DNA of 50,745 nucleotides. Source: a virus. Shown one piece after another: positions 24,187 to 31,459 of the stretch. The position numbers were made by a program, and so were the translations under genes. The first letter of the stretch is position 1. Every line of letters begins with the position of its first letter. The stretch covers positions 1 to 50,745 of IMG/VR virus record IMGVR_UViG_3300042965_000080. The stretch is one strand, 5' to 3'. Under the pieces are notes generated by a model. The model was not told where the DNA came from, did no database searches, and saw nothing but the letters and a program-made list of their open reading frames with translations.

Positions 24187-24722
24187 GGAAAGCATTTGCA
24201 ATTTCAATTGTTTTGAATATCCTGCTTATCATTGCCTTGTATGTCCAGTATGAACTATGTAAACCTCAACCAGCACCGCCAAATCCAGGTCCACATATAA
24301 CGGACAATCAGCAAGTGTGCCCAGTAGAACAGGTCAGCCCACAACCTGCTACACAGGTAATTTACAAATGGAAAACAAAGTATATCGTGAAATATCAGGA
24401 GAAACCCTATTCAGGGGAGATTACAGCTACTATAACATTTCCATCTGGAATTACAAAATGCCCAGAGCCAATAAGTGCAACACTTACCCAGTTGGAGATA
24501 AAATGCCCAGAGTGTCCAAAGTTGAAACCTAAAAGGGAAAGGGTGTTCAGCTTGTTGCGAGGTAATGTCAGTATAGATGTATCACTCATCCCAGAGTGGG
24601 TCATTTCACCCAGAATTGAGTATGTTCCATTTATGTTCAGGCAAGTGGATTTAGGTGGATATGGTGTAATTGATAGTGATAAGAACTGGCAGGCAGGGTT
24701 ATTCATGCGGTTCAACTTTTGA
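24183..24722 (+). CDS. Membrane-anchored or secreted protein, envelope-associated
   Basis: 179 residues, ATGA overlap with the previous gene. A hydrophobic N-terminal helix (AFAISIVLNILLIIALYVQY) is followed by a Pro/Gln-rich stalk and a Cys-containing domain (KCPEPISATLTQLEIKCPEC). The end LGGYGVIDSDKNWQAGLFMR then FNF alternates hydrophobic residues and finishes in Phe, a pattern found at the C-termini of outer-membrane beta-barrel proteins, but one motif of this size is too short to form a barrel. A spanin-like or superinfection-exclusion role is possible. Confidence 0.5.
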   Translation: MRKAFAISIVLNILLIIALYVQYELCKPQPAPPNPGPHITDNQQVCPVEQVSPQPATQVIYKWKTKYIVKYQEKPYSGEITATITFPSGITKCPEPISATLTQLEIKCPECPKLKPKRERVFSLLRGNVSIDVSLIPEWVISPRIEYVPFMFRQVDLGGYGVIDSDKNWQAGLFMRFNF

Positions 24723-24746
24723 AGGATATAGAAGGGAGGTAAAAGT

Positions 24747-25106
24747 ATGAAGAAAAAGGATAGTTTTGAGAGTATTATTAGGAAGATAGTTAGTGAGAAC
24801 CAGTGGTTGTCAGGGATGGCTGACTTCACCGAAGGCGACCCATCAGGGATTGTAGAAGCAAAGCGGTTTCACAAAGTGAGTGTAGTTAATGACCTTGATA
24901 CCCTCTACCACGAGTTATTGAACTGGGAAGGCACATTCAGGTATAAGAACTTACTATTCTTCAAACACTGGCAGTATGGCACATTCGTATATGATATTAA
25001 GAAGCCAGGCACATACATTGAGCATTTATCTGTTTCAGTGATGCCAAAGGAGCGGTTCAAGGAATTGGTCCAGGAACTGGTGAATGACAAAGGGGGATTA
25101 AAATGA
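24747..25106 (+). CDS. Unrecognised small protein
   Basis: 119 residues with GAAGGGAGGTAAAAGT before the ATG. Helical N- and C-termini flank a central beta-like part rich in aromatics (FRYKNLLFFKHWQYGTFVYD). No known motif. The stop overlaps the start of a 47-residue acidic gene. Confidence 0.55.
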   Translation: MKKKDSFESIIRKIVSENQWLSGMADFTEGDPSGIVEAKRFHKVSVVNDLDTLYHELLNWEGTFRYKNLLFFKHWQYGTFVYDIKKPGTYIEHLSVSVMPKERFKELVQELVNDKGGLK

Positions 25107-25246
25107 AGTTGGAGGATTGTATTGGGGCATACTGGGTCAACCCTATCTGGGCAGAGTATGAAGCAATGTATTTTGAACGGCTCAACGAGGATGAGGATAA
25201 CAACAATGAAGACGAAGAAGAACCAGAAAAAGAAGAAGTGGGTTAG
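25103..25246 (+). CDS. Short acidic peptide gene
   Basis: 47 residues, starting in an ATGA overlap with the gene before, after GGGGGATTAAA. The first 25 residues are ordered and aromatic (KLEDCIGAYWVNPIWAEYEA). The last 20 are nearly all Asp, Asn, Glu and Lys. Small acidic early proteins of phages often mimic DNA or bind host factors; that is speculation here. Confidence 0.45.
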   Translation: MKLEDCIGAYWVNPIWAEYEAMYFERLNEDEDNNNEDEEEPEKEEVG

Positions 25247-25293
25247 ACCACGAATTATACGGGAGATTGACCTTACTTGAAGGGAGGTAGGTC

Positions 25294-25806
25294 ATGACTG
25301 ACATACAAGCAGAAGTAAAAAGGTTTGGGCTGAAAGGTGTCAAAGAGTTGACAGGCAGGGAAGTGTATTTACTTGCTTCAAGGTGTTTCTATGCATTGAG
25401 GCACAAACTTAAGATAGGACCTGGTGACCGAATCCTGATTGCAGGTATTCCTGATGGCGGTAAATGGTTTGCAAGGTTCTTGTTTGAGAAATTCAGCAAG
25501 CAACTCCCGCTTATGGTATGGTTGGCACATTCTGAGTTCAAGGCACCGATGTATACACCGTCTGATGCAGCTATGATGGTTAAGATGTTAGGTGCTACGA
25601 TTGTTGTGATTGTGGATGACATAATTGAGACTGGTGGAACAATGAACAGGTGGGTTGAAATGCTACGGCAAGTTGATGCAAGGATTGTAGGTGTAGCATT
25701 GCTCAAAAGAGGCAAGAAGGCAAAATTGAAGTATCCGAGGCAGGTTGTTGTTGGTAAGACAATTTATAACCAGAAGTATATTGTGTTTCCGTGGGAGAAG
25801 GAATGA
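25294..25806 (+). CDS. Phosphoribosyltransferase-like protein
   Basis: 170 residues with GAAGGGAGGTAGGTC before the ATG. The PRPP-binding signature is VVIVDDIIETGGTMNRW (about 104-120), and the PP-loop region is ILIAGIPDGGKWFARF. The fold is type I PRTase, like xanthine/hypoxanthine or orotate PRTases. The hood region is short. It could salvage bases or act on modified purines. It overlaps the methylase gene by 4 bp, directly upstream of the 7-deazaguanine cluster, so a link to base handling is plausible but unproven. Confidence 0.75.
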   Translation: MTDIQAEVKRFGLKGVKELTGREVYLLASRCFYALRHKLKIGPGDRILIAGIPDGGKWFARFLFEKFSKQLPLMVWLAHSEFKAPMYTPSDAAMMVKMLGATIVVIVDDIIETGGTMNRWVEMLRQVDARIVGVALLKRGKKAKLKYPRQVVVGKTIYNQKYIVFPWEKE

Positions 25807-26681
25807 GAAGTCCAATTCGGTATTACGGAGGGAAAGGACAAATGACAAAGAAGTTGCTCCAATTTATTCCCAGACACCACACCTATGTGGAGGTATTTGG
25901 AGGCAGTGCTTCAATCCTTCTTGCCAAGCCACCCTCACCAGTAGAAGTTTACAACGATGTTGACGGCGACCTTGTCAATTTATTTCGTGTTATCCGGGAC
26001 CCTGAGAAGTTCAAGGAATTTCACAGGCAAGTTTCATTGATACCTTATTCAAGGGAAGAATTTAAGTATTATAGAAAGTTAGAGCCTAAAAATGACATTG
26101 AAAGGGCGGTGAAAACTTTTGTTCTTTTCAGGCAGTCAATGAACGGAATTAACAGTTGCTGGGGTTATACTATAAAGGAAAGCTGGCGAGGAATGGCAGG
26201 TCCTGTAAGTGAATATCTTTCTATAATAGATGAACTTCCTTTAATCCATCAAAGACTTTTCAAGGTTCAGATTGAGAACGATGATTTCAGAAAAGTTATT
26301 CCTCGTTATGATTATGAAGATGCCTTTTTCTATAATGACCCCCCATATATACCAGAGACAAGGCGTCAAGGAAAGTATGAATATGAAATGACACTTGAAG
26401 ACCATAAGGATTTAGTGGAATTGTTATTGAGCATTAAGGGTTCAGCAATGCTTTCTTGTTATTACCATCCTATCTATGAACCCCTTGTTAAGGCGGGCTG
26501 GCAGAGAAAGGATTTTCAAGTAGTATGCTTTGCGGTTGTCAGGGCAAGGAATTCAGGACTTCAAGGTGAAGGAGCGTTATTGGAAAAACAGCCTCGCACC
26601 GAGACAATCTTAATAAAATACAATGAAAAACATAGATCCTATACTCTTTTTGACCTCAAAAAAAGTCATGAAAGCCTATAA
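25803..26681 (+). CDS. dam: DNA N6-adenine methyltransferase (D12/Dam class)
   Basis: 292 residues from the ATG in the overlap with the phosphoribosyltransferase, after GGGAGAAGGA. MRSPIRYYGGKGQMTKKLL is the Dam-family start, YVEVFGGSASILLAKP is the SAM motif I, NDVDGDLVNLFRVI follows, and FYNDPPYIP is catalytic motif IV (NDPPY). The family methylates adenine, often in GATC. The gene is more AT-rich than its neighbours (AAA, TTT, CTT codons), suggesting recent acquisition. The only GATC I found in the window lies near its 3' end (26635-26638), so the real target site is uncertain. Confidence 0.85.
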   Translation: MRSPIRYYGGKGQMTKKLLQFIPRHHTYVEVFGGSASILLAKPPSPVEVYNDVDGDLVNLFRVIRDPEKFKEFHRQVSLIPYSREEFKYYRKLEPKNDIERAVKTFVLFRQSMNGINSCWGYTIKESWRGMAGPVSEYLSIIDELPLIHQRLFKVQIENDDFRKVIPRYDYEDAFFYNDPPYIPETRRQGKYEYEMTLEDHKDLVELLLSIKGSAMLSCYYHPIYEPLVKAGWQRKDFQVVCFAVVRARNSGLQGEGALLEKQPRTETILIKYNEKHRSYTLFDLKKSHESL

Positions 26682-26811
26682 AATCATCATAGTTTCAGAC
26701 CATAGACCCCCTGAATTCAAAAGAAAGATAAAAAAGCAAGGGTATAAGTTCTGGAAGTATGGAATAGTAGCGAACAGAGAAGTAGAATTATGGAAAAAAA
26801 GAATTGACTAG
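26668..26811 (+). CDS. Small basic protein, uncertain
   Basis: 47 residues; ATG at 26668 overlaps the methylase end by 14 bp. A longer frame to 26623 would overlap more and lacks a ribosome site. The sequence (AYKIIIVSDHRPPEFKRKIK) looks like a short alpha/beta unit with a basic helix. AT-rich like the methylase, so it may have come in with it. Confidence 0.4.
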   Translation: MKAYKIIIVSDHRPPEFKRKIKKQGYKFWKYGIVANREVELWKKRID

Positions 26812-26819
26812 CGAACTAA

Positions 26820-27560
26820 ATGTGTTATTATCTAATTGTGGCAAGAGCACCATCTGACAGATTACTCAACTCAACCACACTCAAGGTAATTGAGTTGTTT
26901 CAGTCGTTTCAGGGTGAAGGACAGCGGGTTGGCACACCAACTATCTTCTTGAGGCTTGCAGGTTGTAATCTGCAGTGTCAATTCTGTGATACCACTTATG
27001 CGAGGGATGGTAGCAGGAAGGCAGAAGTAGTTAGTATCAGGGACATTGTTGCAGAACTATTCGGTATGGGGTTGAGCAAGCACTCACCTTACGACCTGTG
27101 TATTACTGGTGGTGAGCCATTATTGCAGAAAAAAGGTGTTGAGTTATTGGTGAAGACGCTGCAGAGCACAGGGTTTCCGCTTCTACGGATAAACATACAG
27201 ACGAATGGCACAATCCCTGTAGAACCTTCTTCAATTCTATCAATGACATACATTGCAGTGTCACCAAAACCGCCGAAGTATGAATTGAATGTGAGTATGT
27301 GGGGTGAACTGAAAATTGTAATCCCAGTTGATGCTTATGAGAATGTGTTTGTTGACTTAATCAAAAAAATGTGTTATCCCTGTGTGAAGGAGTTGATGGC
27401 GGGTATGCGTGCAGTATTCTTACAACCTGTTTCAGTGAAAGTTGGCGATAACTGGATGGTCTCAGATGTTGCATACAGAAAAGCAGTGCGAATCAGCAGG
27501 TTACTGACATTCCCGGTCAGGGTATTACCGCAGGTGCACAGGTTGGTAGGATGGCAATAG
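26820..27560 (+). CDS. queE: QueE, 7-carboxy-7-deazaguanine synthase (radical SAM)
   Basis: 246 residues if the ATG at 26820 is used; a GTG at 26838 is in frame and no clear ribosome site favours either. IELFQSFQGEGQRVGTPTIF is the QueE start, LAGCNLQCQFCDTTYARDG holds the CxxxCxxC cluster for the 4Fe-4S centre, then ITGGEPLLQ and VSPKPPK. QueE converts 6-carboxytetrahydropterin to 7-carboxy-7-deazaguanine. It heads the modification cluster and overlaps the QueD-like gene by 10 bp. A weak TTGACT/TATTAT promoter pair lies just upstream. Confidence 0.92.
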   Translation: MCYYLIVARAPSDRLLNSTTLKVIELFQSFQGEGQRVGTPTIFLRLAGCNLQCQFCDTTYARDGSRKAEVVSIRDIVAELFGMGLSKHSPYDLCITGGEPLLQKKGVELLVKTLQSTGFPLLRINIQTNGTIPVEPSSILSMTYIAVSPKPPKYELNVSMWGELKIVIPVDAYENVFVDLIKKMCYPCVKELMAGMRAVFLQPVSVKVGDNWMVSDVAYRKAVRISRLLTFPVRVLPQVHRLVGWQ

Positions 27561-27925
27561 TGTTTGAAAAAGAAATTGTAGTTTCAGTTTATGTTTCTGG
27601 AATTCACTACTACATGGGTGCGAAGGAGCCTGTAGAGTTTTTGAAACATCCACACCAACACTTATTCAGAATCACGGTTAGTGTAATTGAGTCAGCTGAC
27701 AGGCAGATAGAGTTCTTTATGTTTCGGCAGGAACTTCTTGACCTGCTCAACCGGACCTTTGAGAGGGATAGGTTGGGGGCATTTCAGTTTGGCAACCGTA
27801 GTTGTGAGTCAATTGCAACTACAATATGTGAAGAATTACTGAGGCTGAGATATAGTGTGAAACAAGTGGCAGTATTTGAAGACAACGAGGTTGGTGCAAT
27901 AGTGAAGCCGATAGATGTAAAATGA
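27551..27925 (+). CDS. QueD-like 6-pyruvoyltetrahydropterin synthase family protein, divergent
   Basis: 124 residues, start overlapping the queE stop. The T-fold pattern is present: zinc His in SGIHYYMG and HPHQHLFRITV (HxH), NRSCESIATTICEELLRLRY like the NPTSE...W helix, and VFEDNEVGAIV for the substrate Glu. The Cys normally four residues before HxH is Leu, and the LDH motif (Asp-His) is not visible. So the zinc site is kept while the usual catalytic triad is not. Context strongly implies the 6-carboxytetrahydropterin step; chemistry may differ or the host enzyme may be needed. Confidence 0.7.
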   Translation: MAIVFEKEIVVSVYVSGIHYYMGAKEPVEFLKHPHQHLFRITVSVIESADRQIEFFMFRQELLDLLNRTFERDRLGAFQFGNRSCESIATTICEELLRLRYSVKQVAVFEDNEVGAIVKPIDVK

Positions 27926-28953
27926 GACTCTTTTATGTGCCAATTGAACCATACCCGAACCGTTACTCTGAGCAGTGGATAAGGTGGTTTGAAGCAGGAT
28001 TCAAAAGACGGCAGATTGATTATAAAATTGTATTTGGCAAGTCCCTCAATACTGCAGTATCTATTGGCTCTGTGTTCAACCCTGTGTCAATCTCACACTA
28101 CAGGGCAACACAACTTGTTAGAATACACAAACTTGTAGCAAAAGGCATTCTGAGGAATGGTGATGTCATTTTCTTTGATGATGGTCAGTTTCCTGGTGTA
28201 GAACAGATTGCACAATACCTTCCGCAGATTGGATACTACAATGTCAGGTTGTATTCATTTATGCATGCGGGCACCTGGGACAAGCATGACTATGTTCACA
28301 GGTTCAATCTTGTTCCTTGGTTGTTCTGGGAGGAGCAGGCATGGTTCAACATATTCGAGAAAGTGTTTGTTGCAACACGATTCCACAGAGACTTGATTAC
28401 CAAACAATTTCCGCAGTATGCAGACAAAGTGGTTGTAACAGGTGAACCATTCAATACAGATGAGATACTATCACAGGTTAAACACATTCCTGACTTCAAA
28501 CACCGCAGGTGGGACATAGTGTATCCATGGCGGGTTGATACTGAGAAAGGCATTACCGAGTTTATGCAACTCGTGCAACGCATTAGTAGAACACTCAGAC
28601 GACCAGTCAGTTATACTATTCCAGTAGTGGAGAACAGGAGTAAACGGGAATACTATGAGATACTTGCAAACAGTAAGATTGTATTGAGTGCCGCAAAACA
28701 GGAGACCTTTGGAATTGCAGTTGCAGAAGCAGTTGTGTTAGGCTGTATCCCAGTGTTACCAAACGCATTATCGTATGCGGACATTTATCCATATGAATAC
28801 CTTTATGACTCAACCGCAGATGCAGTTAGTAAAGTGTGTAAGTTCCTCCTGTTGAATGAAGGTATGTGGCAGAAACGACATAGAGATTTACTGCGGATTG
28901 TGAGTCAGTTCAACCATAGTATTGACCGAATACTTACACAGATGGGGTTTTGA
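27922..28953 (+). CDS. GT4-like glycosyltransferase (GT-B fold)
   Basis: 343 residues, ATGA overlap with the QueD-like gene. The C-terminal Rossmann domain has YYEILANSKIVLSAAKQETF then GIAVAEAVVLGCIPVLPN, the E-x7-E motif and neighbouring loop of GT4 enzymes that bind the nucleotide-sugar. YPWRVDTEKGITEF is the usual start of the second domain. It should transfer a sugar from a nucleotide donor. Its place inside a 7-deazaguanine cluster suggests the acceptor is the modified base in DNA (GT4-family enzymes glycosylate queuosine in animal tRNA), but a virion or cell-surface acceptor is not excluded. Confidence 0.75.
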   Translation: MRLFYVPIEPYPNRYSEQWIRWFEAGFKRRQIDYKIVFGKSLNTAVSIGSVFNPVSISHYRATQLVRIHKLVAKGILRNGDVIFFDDGQFPGVEQIAQYLPQIGYYNVRLYSFMHAGTWDKHDYVHRFNLVPWLFWEEQAWFNIFEKVFVATRFHRDLITKQFPQYADKVVVTGEPFNTDEILSQVKHIPDFKHRRWDIVYPWRVDTEKGITEFMQLVQRISRTLRRPVSYTIPVVENRSKREYYEILANSKIVLSAAKQETFGIAVAEAVVLGCIPVLPNALSYADIYPYEYLYDSTADAVSKVCKFLLLNEGMWQKRHRDLLRIVSQFNHSIDRILTQMGF

Positions 28954-29852
28954 TGGATTATCACACATACTCATTCATTGACTTACCTGCTATCTATCAG
29001 GTGGAACTTGTCGGTGGTGTATGTCAGTTGAAGTGTTCGTATTGTCCTGTGTCAAAAGGTGAGGTTCCAAGACGGAACCGCTATTTTGATTTTAACTTAT
29101 TAAAAGAGATGTTCAGGCGTGGTGATTTTGAGCACACATTCTATTTTGAATTACACATGTATGGTGAGAGTATGTTGCATCCGCAGTTTGAAACAATTGT
29201 TGGCTGGTTGAAGTCAAATGTGAAACAACTCATAGGGTTAAGCACGAACCTTATAGAGTTCAGTGAGTGTCTGAACCTGTTTGATGCACTCACAATAAGT
29301 TGTGACACACAGAGTTACAGAAAAGGACGCAACTTTGACATATTCCGTATGAACCTTGAGAAACTCTTCAAAATCCGCAGGGACAAGCCGATTGACATTC
29401 AGTTTGTTGAGTGTGTGAATCCTGACGACGAGTTAGTAGAAGTGCAAAAGTTTGTTAGCTCACTCATAGAAAAGTATAATAACAGGAATGTGATAGTTCG
29501 GAGTGCACCTGAGTGTTTCACCCAATCGGTTGACTTGACTTTACTCCATTCCGACCCCTGTATCAATCCTTTTATTTCGGTTTCAATCCAGTCAGATGGC
29601 GATGTGGTATCCTGTTGTTTCTGTTGGGACAAGTCATACCCGAATGTGTATGGCAACATACTTGACACTACCTTATCAGAAGTGTGGCAACATTCCGAAA
29701 CTCGCAGAGTGTTATTGAGTCACATTTCAGGAGAAGGGATGGTGTTGACTGGTAAGTGTTCAGAGTGTTTAGTGCATAGTCCCGCACTTCTGCACTGGCG
29801 GTTTCTTTGCAACTATGCTAAAATAGGTATGATGAGGTTTGGCACAAGATGA
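28953..29852 (+). CDS. Radical SAM protein with SPASM-like C-terminus
   Basis: 299 residues, ATG overlapping the glycosyltransferase stop. VELVGGVCQLKCSYCPVSKG carries the CxxxCxxC cluster. GESMLHPQFE and LSTNLIEF fit the radical SAM barrel. The C-terminal region has SDPCINPFISVSIQSDGDVV then SCCFCWD, and GKCSECLVHSPALL, the Cys pattern of SPASM domains that hold extra Fe-S clusters. SPASM enzymes modify peptides, sugars or nucleobases. The reaction is unknown. It sits between glycosyltransferase and folE, so a further step on the base or its sugar is plausible. Confidence 0.8.
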   Translation: MDYHTYSFIDLPAIYQVELVGGVCQLKCSYCPVSKGEVPRRNRYFDFNLLKEMFRRGDFEHTFYFELHMYGESMLHPQFETIVGWLKSNVKQLIGLSTNLIEFSECLNLFDALTISCDTQSYRKGRNFDIFRMNLEKLFKIRRDKPIDIQFVECVNPDDELVEVQKFVSSLIEKYNNRNVIVRSAPECFTQSVDLTLLHSDPCINPFISVSIQSDGDVVSCCFCWDKSYPNVYGNILDTTLSEVWQHSETRRVLLSHISGEGMVLTGKCSECLVHSPALLHWRFLCNYAKIGMMRFGTR

Positions 29853-30424
29853 GGGTGAACAAAGAAGGTGTTAAACGGGCTATTCGGCAACTGATTGTGG
29901 CACTCGGCTACAATCCTGAGTCTCAGGGGTTGAGAGACACGCCGAAACGGGTTGCAAAGTTCTATGCCGACTGGTTCAAACAGAGTAAGTTTGAGTGGCG
30001 TGAATTCGATGCATTCAATTACAGGAATATGGTAATTGTCCGGCGAATACCTTTTTTCAGTCTCTGTGAGCACCACCTTTTGCCATTCTTTGGATGGATA
30101 CACATTGGTTACATCCCGTCGGGACGTAGAGCCAAAATCGTAGGTATCTCAAAACTTGTCCGTATAGTCAGGTTAGTTTCCGTCGGATTGAACACACAGG
30201 AAGTAATAACACAGCGGATTGTTGATGAATTACAGAAACGCGGTATCAGGGATTGTATTGTTGTTGTGGAAGCGATACACACCTGTATGGCATTGAGGGG
30301 TGTGCAGGTTGGATTCAACACATCGGTATCCACTTCAGCCATAAGCGGTGTATTCACGGAGATAGCACCGCGGGCAGAATTTCTGAGTGTTATCGGGTTA
30401 CCAAATCCGTTAGGCAATAGGTGA
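29849..30424 (+). CDS. folE: GTP cyclohydrolase I
   Basis: 191 residues, ATGA overlap with the radical SAM gene. LGYNPESQGLRDTPKRVAKF, IPFFSLCEHHLLPFFG (zinc Cys73, His76), ISKLVRIVRLVS, QEVITQRIVDEL, IHTCMALRGVQ (third zinc ligand Cys146) are all present in order. It makes dihydroneopterin triphosphate from GTP, the first step to both folate and 7-deazaguanines. In phages carrying queD, queE and dpdA, folE increases supply of the precursor. Length is normal for FolE. Confidence 0.95.
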   Translation: MRVNKEGVKRAIRQLIVALGYNPESQGLRDTPKRVAKFYADWFKQSKFEWREFDAFNYRNMVIVRRIPFFSLCEHHLLPFFGWIHIGYIPSGRRAKIVGISKLVRIVRLVSVGLNTQEVITQRIVDELQKRGIRDCIVVVEAIHTCMALRGVQVGFNTSVSTSAISGVFTEIAPRAEFLSVIGLPNPLGNR

Positions 30425-30430
30425 AAAACA

Positions 30431-31459
30431 ATGAAAGTGTATCTCGCATCAATTGGTAGTATAGATGGTATGCATAAAATCTTTATTGCGGATGATGGTG
30501 TAGAAGCGAGGATTCTGTTTTCTGCATTCAAGTTGTTTCCACTCACATCCAATAATAACAAACCAAGTAGGACTCAACGCCACAGATTGTCAGCGATTGA
30601 GTCATTCCTGAGTGGTTTGTATAGTAAATGGGGACGCATTGATTGGTTTCTTGATTCAGGGGCATTCAGTTTTCAGATGTTGTATGCACGGAAGCAGGTA
30701 TTGTATTCAGTTTCAGTTTACGAACGGTATTTAGTGAGTTATCTTGAGTGGATATCGGATTTGCCTGAACGTCTGCGACCATCTGTGGTAGTTGAGTTAG
30801 ACCTTCAGAACCTGTTGCCATACAGGGAGATTGAACGGTGGCGGTTACACTATTTCCTGCCATTCCAGAAAGAAACAGGTATTCCTGTTATCTTCGCAAT
30901 AAGGCCGCAGACATACGAGGCAGATGTTGAGTTTGTGTTTGGCAACTCCGCAGTGCGATACTTTGCAACTTCAGCACTTACCGCAGCGTTGAACACGGAG
31001 AATGCGATTGATACCACAGTGAGTCTCACATACAGGGGTTATGCAGAAGGGAAGCGTATGCACGGGTTTGCATCAATCAAACCGAGCCTTCTGCTCAGAA
31101 TTCCTTACTACTCGGTTGACTCTATTTCCTGGGCTATGCCCCTTTTTTATGGTAAAGTATTGAAGTGGGATAATCAATCTGGCAGGTTCAAAAGTGCAAG
31201 GGTTGGAACTCGTGGCAAGAGTAAACCCCACGATGGTAATGTCTTGCTGGAGGCGTTGAAACTCAATGACGACATCATCGTTAGAACAATACTTACCAAA
31301 AAGAGACGAAGCGGTGTAGATGCCTGGGTTAGACCATTGCGTAAGTCTATTATGGCATACAAGGAATTAGAGCAATGGTATACAGCTTACTGGAAGAAGA
31401 AGGGTATTGACTGGGACAGGGTTGATAATGAAAGCAAAGATAAAGAGGCAACCGTGTGA
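30431..31459 (+). CDS. dpdA: DpdA-like DNA-guanine transglycosylase
   Basis: 342 residues. TGT-like TIM-barrel features: WFLDSGAFSFQ (about 72-82) for the first conserved Asp, a central IPVIFAIRPQ strand, then MHGFASIKPSLLLRIPYYSV followed by DSISW (about 210-234), the second Asp that attacks the base in phage DpdA enzymes. DpdA swaps guanine in DNA for a 7-deazaguanine such as preQ0 or preQ1. The other genes of the pathway surround it, which supports the call strongly. No RNA-binding PUA domain of tRNA TGT is visible. Confidence 0.8.
   Translation: MKVYLASIGSIDGMHKIFIADDGVEARILFSAFKLFPLTSNNNKPSRTQRHRLSAIESFLSGLYSKWGRIDWFLDSGAFSFQMLYARKQVLYSVSVYERYLVSYLEWISDLPERLRPSVVVELDLQNLLPYREIERWRLHYFLPFQKETGIPVIFAIRPQTYEADVEFVFGNSAVRYFATSALTAALNTENAIDTTVSLTYRGYAEGKRMHGFASIKPSLLLRIPYYSVDSISWAMPLFYGKVLKWDNQSGRFKSARVGTRGKSKPHDGNVLLEALKLNDDIIVRTILTKKRRSGVDAWVRPLRKSIMAYKELEQWYTAYWKKKGIDWDRVDNESKDKEATV

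Noticed and set aside
24407-24829. 140-codon - strand frame
   Set aside because: Lies opposite two supported + strand genes and has no ribosome site.
25206-25280. 24-residue Lys-rich peptide frame
   Set aside because: No ribosome site and out of frame inside the acidic peptide gene; likely chance.
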